Assembly (NCBI GenBank): GCA_018292915.2
Contig: JACVVK020000035.1
Span: 346,001 to 410,000 of the forward strand
Direction: 5' to 3'
DNA: 64,000 nucleotides
From: Batillaria attramentaria
Lineage: Eukaryota > Mollusca > Gastropoda > Batillariidae
Below the pieces are notes generated by a model. That model had not been told where the DNA came from. It saw only the letters and a program-made list of their open reading frames with translations, and searched no databases. The translations under genes and the position numbers were made by a program. The first letter of the stretch is position 1; each line of letters opens with the position of its first letter. Below are positions 24,101 through 30,100 of this stretch, in pieces.

Positions 24101-27100
24101 TCTCAGTAGTTCCTGGTATTGTTGTTCTGTAAGTTTCTGTGGTACAGGACCTTCCATGTGTGCCTTAATTGACTCAGATCTCCGTCCTGACGGATATTGT
24201 GTTATGGAAGCAGCTCTCGATCCCATGGGATAGTCTTGGTCTGTCATTTGTTGTGACAAAGGGCCTTCAAGGTCAGGCTTTATAGACTCAGCTCTCATTC
24301 CTTGTTGGTATTGTTGTTCTTCCAGTTTCTGTGATACATGTCCTTCCATTTGTGTCTTAAAGGACTCAGATCTCCGTCCTGAAGGGTGCTCTGTTACGGA
24401 AGCAGTTCTCGATCCTGTGGGATACTGCAGGTCTGTCATATCTTGTGGCATAGGACCTTCAAGATCAGGCTTGATGGACTCAGGTCTCCTTCCTGGCGGA
24501 TATTGTGTAATGGAAGCAGCTCTGGATCCTTTGGGATACTGTTGGTCTGTCATTCGTTGTGACATACGGTCTTCACGGCCAGGCGTTATAGACTCAGCTC
24601 TCATTCCTTGTTGGTATTGTTGTTCCTCCAGTTTCTTTGGGACAAGGCCTTCCATTTGTGTCTTAATGGACTCAGATCTCCGTCCTGAGGGGTACTGTGT
24701 TAAGGAAGCAGTTCTCGATCCAGAGGGATACTGTTGATCAACTACTTCTTGCGGCACAGGGCCTCCAATATCTGACTTAATAGACTCAGTTCTCAGTCCT
24801 GAAGGGTACGGTGTTATGGAAGCAGATCTCAACTCTACAGGGTACTTTTGATCTGTCACCTCTTCTGGCACAATTCTTTCAACGCCTGATGTAATGGATT
24901 CGGATATCCATCCTGAAGGGTACTGTGTGACAGAAGCAGTTCTCGATCCTGATGGATCCTTTGGGACAAGGCCTTCCATTTGTGTCTTAATGGACTCAGA
25001 TCTCCGTCCTGAGGGGTACTGTGTTAAGGAAGCAGTTCTCGATCCAGAGGGATACTGTTGATCAACTACTTCTTGCGGCACAGGGCCTCCAATATCTGAC
25101 TTAATAGACTCAGTTCTCAGTCCTGAAGGGTACGGTGTTACGGAAGCAGATCTCAACTCTACAGGGTACTTTTGATCTGTCACCTCTTCTGGCACAATTC
25201 TTTCAACGCCTGATGTAATGGATTCGGATATCCATCCTGAAGGGTACTGTGTGACAGAAGCAGTTCTCGATCCTGATGGATCCTTTGGGACAAGGCCTTC
25301 CATTTGTGTCTTAATGGACTCAGATCTCCGTCCTGAGGGGTACTGTGTTAAGGAAGCAGTTCTCGATCCAGAGGGATACTGTTGATCAACTACTTCTTGC
25401 GGCACAGGGCCTCCAATATCTGATTTAATAGACTCAGTTCTCAGTCCTGAAGGGTACGGTGTTATGGAAGCAGATCTCAACTCTACAGGGTACTTTTGAT
25501 CTGTCACCTCTTCTAGCACAATTCTTTCAACGCCTGATGTAATGGATTCAGATATCCATCCTGAAGGGTACTGTGTGACAGAAGCAGTTCTCGGTCCTGA
25601 TGGATACTGTTGATCAACTACTTCTTGTGGTGCAGGGCCTTCAATACTTGATTTAATAGACTCAGTTCTCAGTCCTGAAGGATACGGTGTTACGGAAGCA
25701 GCTCTCAACCCAACAGGGTACTTTTGATCCATCACCTCTTGTGGCAGAATACTTCCAACACCTGATACAATGGATTCAGATCTCCGTCCTGGAGGGTACT
25801 GTGATATGGAAGCTGCACTTGGTCCTGTGGGATACTGTTCGCCTGAAATTTCGTGTGGCACAGGGCCTTCAAGGCCAGCCTTTATAGACTCGGCTCTCAG
25901 TCCTTGTCGTTCTGCCAGTACAGGTTCTTCCATTTGTGTCTTCATGGCCTCAGATCTCCGTCCCGAAGGGTACTCTGTGATGGAAGCAGTTCTCGACGTA
26001 GGGGAATACTGCAGGTCTGTCATTTCGTGTGATACAGGGGCTTCAAGGTCAGGCTTTACAGACTCAGCTCTCAGTCCTTTTTGATACTGTTGTTCTGCTA
26101 GATTCTGTGGCACAGGTCCTTCCATGTGTGATTTAATGGACTCAGATCTCCGTCCTGAAGGGTACTGTGTTAAGGAAGCAGTTCTCGATCCAGAGGGATA
26201 CTGCAGATCAACTACGTCTTGCGGCACAGGGCCTCCAATACCTGATTTAATAGACTCAGATCTCAGTCCTGAAGGGTACGGTGTTGTGGAATCAGATCTC
26301 AACTCCACAGGGTACTTTTGATCTGTCACCTCTTCTGGCACACTTCTTTCAACGCCTGTAATGGACTCAGATACAATGGACTCGGACCTCCGTCCTAGAA
26401 GGTACTGTGGTATGGACGCTCCTCTCGATCCTGTCTGATACTGCCTGTCTGTCATTTCATGTGACACAGGGCCTACAAGGCCAGGTGTTGTGTACTCAGC
26501 AGTCTGTTCTTGTTGGTACTGTTGCTCTGCCAGTTCCTGTGGCACGGGTTCTTCCATTTGTGTCATGATGGACTCAGATCTCCGTCCTGAAGGGTACTGT
26601 GTTAGGGAGGTAGTTCTCGACCCAGAGGGATGCTGTTGATCAACTACTTCTTGTGGTGCAATGCCTCCGATATCTGATTTAATAGACTCAGTTCTCCGTC
26701 CCGAAGGGTACTGTGTTAAGGAAGCAGTTCTCGATCCATAGGGATACCATTGTTGGTACTGTTGCTCTGCCAGTTCCTGTGGCACGGGTTCTTCCATTTG
26801 TGTCATGATGGACTCAGATCTCCGTCCTGAAGGGTACTGTGTTAAGGAAGCAGTTCTCGATCCATAGGGATACTGTTGATCAGTTGCTGATTTAACAGAC
26901 TCTGTTCTCACTCCTGAAGGGTACTGTGTTAAGGAAGCAGTTCTCGATCCAGAGGGATACTGTTGATCAACTACTTCTTGTGGTGCAGGGCCTCCGATAT
27001 CTGATTTAATAGACTCAGTTCTCCGTCCCGAAGGGTACTTTGTTAAGGAAGCAGTTCTCGATCCATAGGGATACTGTTGATCAGTTACTGATTTAACAGA

Positions 27101-30100
27101 CTCTGTTCTCCGTCCCGAAGGGTACTGTGTTAAGGAAGCAGTTCTCGATCCATAGGGATACTGTTGATCAACTACTTCTTGTGGCACAGGGCCTCCAATA
27201 TCTGATTTAATAGACTCAGTTCTCAGTCCTGAAGGGTACTGTGTTACGGAAGCAGCTCTCAACCCTGTAGGGTACTTTTGCTCGATCACCTCTTGCGTTA
27301 CGATACTTTCAACGCCTGGTGTAATGGTCTCTTGCGTTATGATACTTTCAACGCCTGGTGTAATGGACTCAGATCTCTGTTCTGGAGGGTACTGAGTAAT
27401 GGAAGCTGCTCTGGATCCTATGGGATACTGCAGGTCTGTCAATTCGTGGGACACAGGGCCTTCAAGGCCAGGCTTTATAGAATCAGCCCTCAGTCCTTGT
27501 TGGAATTGTTGCTCTGCAGGTTTCTTTGGTACGGGTTCTTCCATTTGTGTCTTGATGGACTCAGATCTCCGTTCTGAAGGGTACTGTGTTAAGGAAGCAG
27601 TTCTCGACCCAGAGAGATACTGTTGATCAGTTACTTCATGTGGCACAGGGCCTTCAATATCTGATTTAATAGACTCCCTTCTCAGTCCTGAAGGGTACTG
27701 CGTTAAGGAAGCAGTTCTCGACCCAGAGAGATACTGTTGATCAGTTACTTCATGTGGCACAGGGCCTTCAATATCTGATTTAATAGACTCCCTTCTCAGT
27801 CCTGAAGGGTACTGCGTTAAGGAAGCAGTTCTCGACCCAGAGAGATACTGTTGATCAGTTACTTCATGTGGCACAGGGCCTTCAATATCTGATTTAATAG
27901 ACTCCCTTCTCAGTCCTGAAGGGTACGGTGTTATGGAAGCACCTCTCAACCCTTGATCTATCACCTCTTGTGGCACGATACTTTCAACGCCCGATACAAT
28001 GGACTCGGATCTCCGCCCTGGAGGGTACTGTGTTATGGAAGCCGCTCTGGATCCTATTGGATGCTGTAGGTCTGCCATTTCGTATGACACAGGGCCTTCA
28101 AGGCCAGGCTTTATAGACTCAGCCCTCAGCCCTTGTTCGTATTGTTGTTCTGCCAGTTTCAGTGGCACTGGTCCTTCCATTTGTGTCTTGATGGACTCAG
28201 ATCTCCCTCCTGGAGGGTACTCTGCTATGGAAGCAGTTCTCGGCCCAGAGGGATAATGTTGGTCTGTCATTTCTTGTGACACAGGGCCTTCAAGGCCAGG
28301 TTTTACAAAATCAGTTCTTAGTCCTTGTTGGTACTGTGGCTCTGCCAGTTTCTGTGGAACAGGTTCTTCCATTTGTGTCTTAATAGACTCAGATCTCCGT
28401 GCTGAAGGGTGCTCTGTTATGGAAGCAGTTCTTGATCCTGTGGGATACTGCAGGTCTGTCATTTTGTGTGGCACAGGGCCTTCAACGTCAGGTTTTATAG
28501 ACTCGGCTGCCAGACCTTGCTGATACTGTTGTTCTGCCAGTTTCTGTGGCACAAGGCCTTCCATGTGTGTCTTGATGAACTCTGATCTCCGTCCTGAAGG
28601 GTACTGTGTTATGGAAGCAGTTCTCGACCCTAACGAATACTCCACTTCTGTCATTTCGTGTGGCACAAGGCCTTCAAGGTCAGGCTTTATAGACTCAGCT
28701 TTCATTCCTTGCTGATACTGTTGTTCTGCCAGCTGCTGTGGCACAGGTCCTTCCATTTGTATCTTAATGGACTCAGATCTCCGCCCTGAAGGGTACTCTG
28801 TTATAGAAGCAGTTCTCGGTCCTATGGGATACTGTTGGTCCGTCATTTCTTGTGAGCCTTCAAGATCAGGCTTAGTGGACTCAGATCTCCTTCCTGACGG
28901 ATACTGTATTATGGATGCAGCTCTTGATCCCATGAGATATGGTTGGTCTGTTATTTGTTGTGACATAGGTCCTTCATCGTCAGGCTTTATAGACTCAACT
29001 CTCAGTTCTTGTTGGTATTGTTGTTCTTCCAGTTTCTGTGGCACAGGTCCTTGCATTTGTGCCTGAATGGACTCAGATCTCCGTCCTGAGGGGTACTGTG
29101 TTATGGAAGCAGTCCTCGGGCCAGAGGGATACTGCTGATCAGCTACTTGTGGCACAGGGCCCTCAGTACCTGATTTAATAGACTCAGTTCTCAGTCCTGA
29201 AGAGTACGGTGTTACGGAAGCAGCTCTCAAGTCTGCAGGGTACTTCTGATCTATCACCTCTCGCGGCAGAATACTTTCAACGCCTGTTGTAATAGATTCG
29301 GATCTCCGTCCTGGAGGGTACTGTGTGATGGAACCAGCCCTCGGCCCTGTACTGTCCCGGTGGTCTGTCGGTGTTTGGGGTGCTGGACCTCCGAGGCATA
29401 AGTCTGTGGGTTGTTGGTCTGTCTTTGCCTGTGATACAGAACCCTCGGATCTCCACTCCGATGGGTACTGCTGGTCAATCATATCTGGAATGCGGCTTTC
29501 ACGACCCGGCGTTGGTCTGTCGCTTTCGGTGGCACAGGGCTGTTCGGTGCCTGACTTTATAGATTCAGTTCTCACAAATTTTTGTACAGGGCCCTCAAGC
29601 TTCGATTGTATGGACTCAGTTCGCTGTTGTGAAGAGTACAGTGAAATTGATGAAGTTCTGGGGTACTGCTGGTCTAACATTTCTCGTGGCATAAAGTCTT
29701 CAGCTGGTCCAACACTTACTGTAGCACTGGTCCTTCCTGTGATTGATGTTCTAGACTTGGATGCTGTGGACTCGGCTGTCGATACTGATGGGTACTGTTG
29801 GTCTAATTTAAGTGATATAAGGCTTTCACGACCTTCTCTTGTTTTCACAGTTTCTATTGCATGAGGCGTTTCAGTTCCTGATTTTAGAGACTCAGTTCTC
29901 AGTCCCTCATGGTACTGTTGATCTGTCACTGTCTGCGGCACAGGGCCTTCCGTATCTGCTTTTATGGTCTCAGATTTCCGCCCTGAAGGATATAGAGTTG
30001 TGGAAACTCTTGACTTTACTGGAGATTGTTGGTCTGCCACTGCTTGTGCCATGGGGCCTTCAAGGTCTGATTTTGTTGACTCAACACTCTGTGCAATGGA

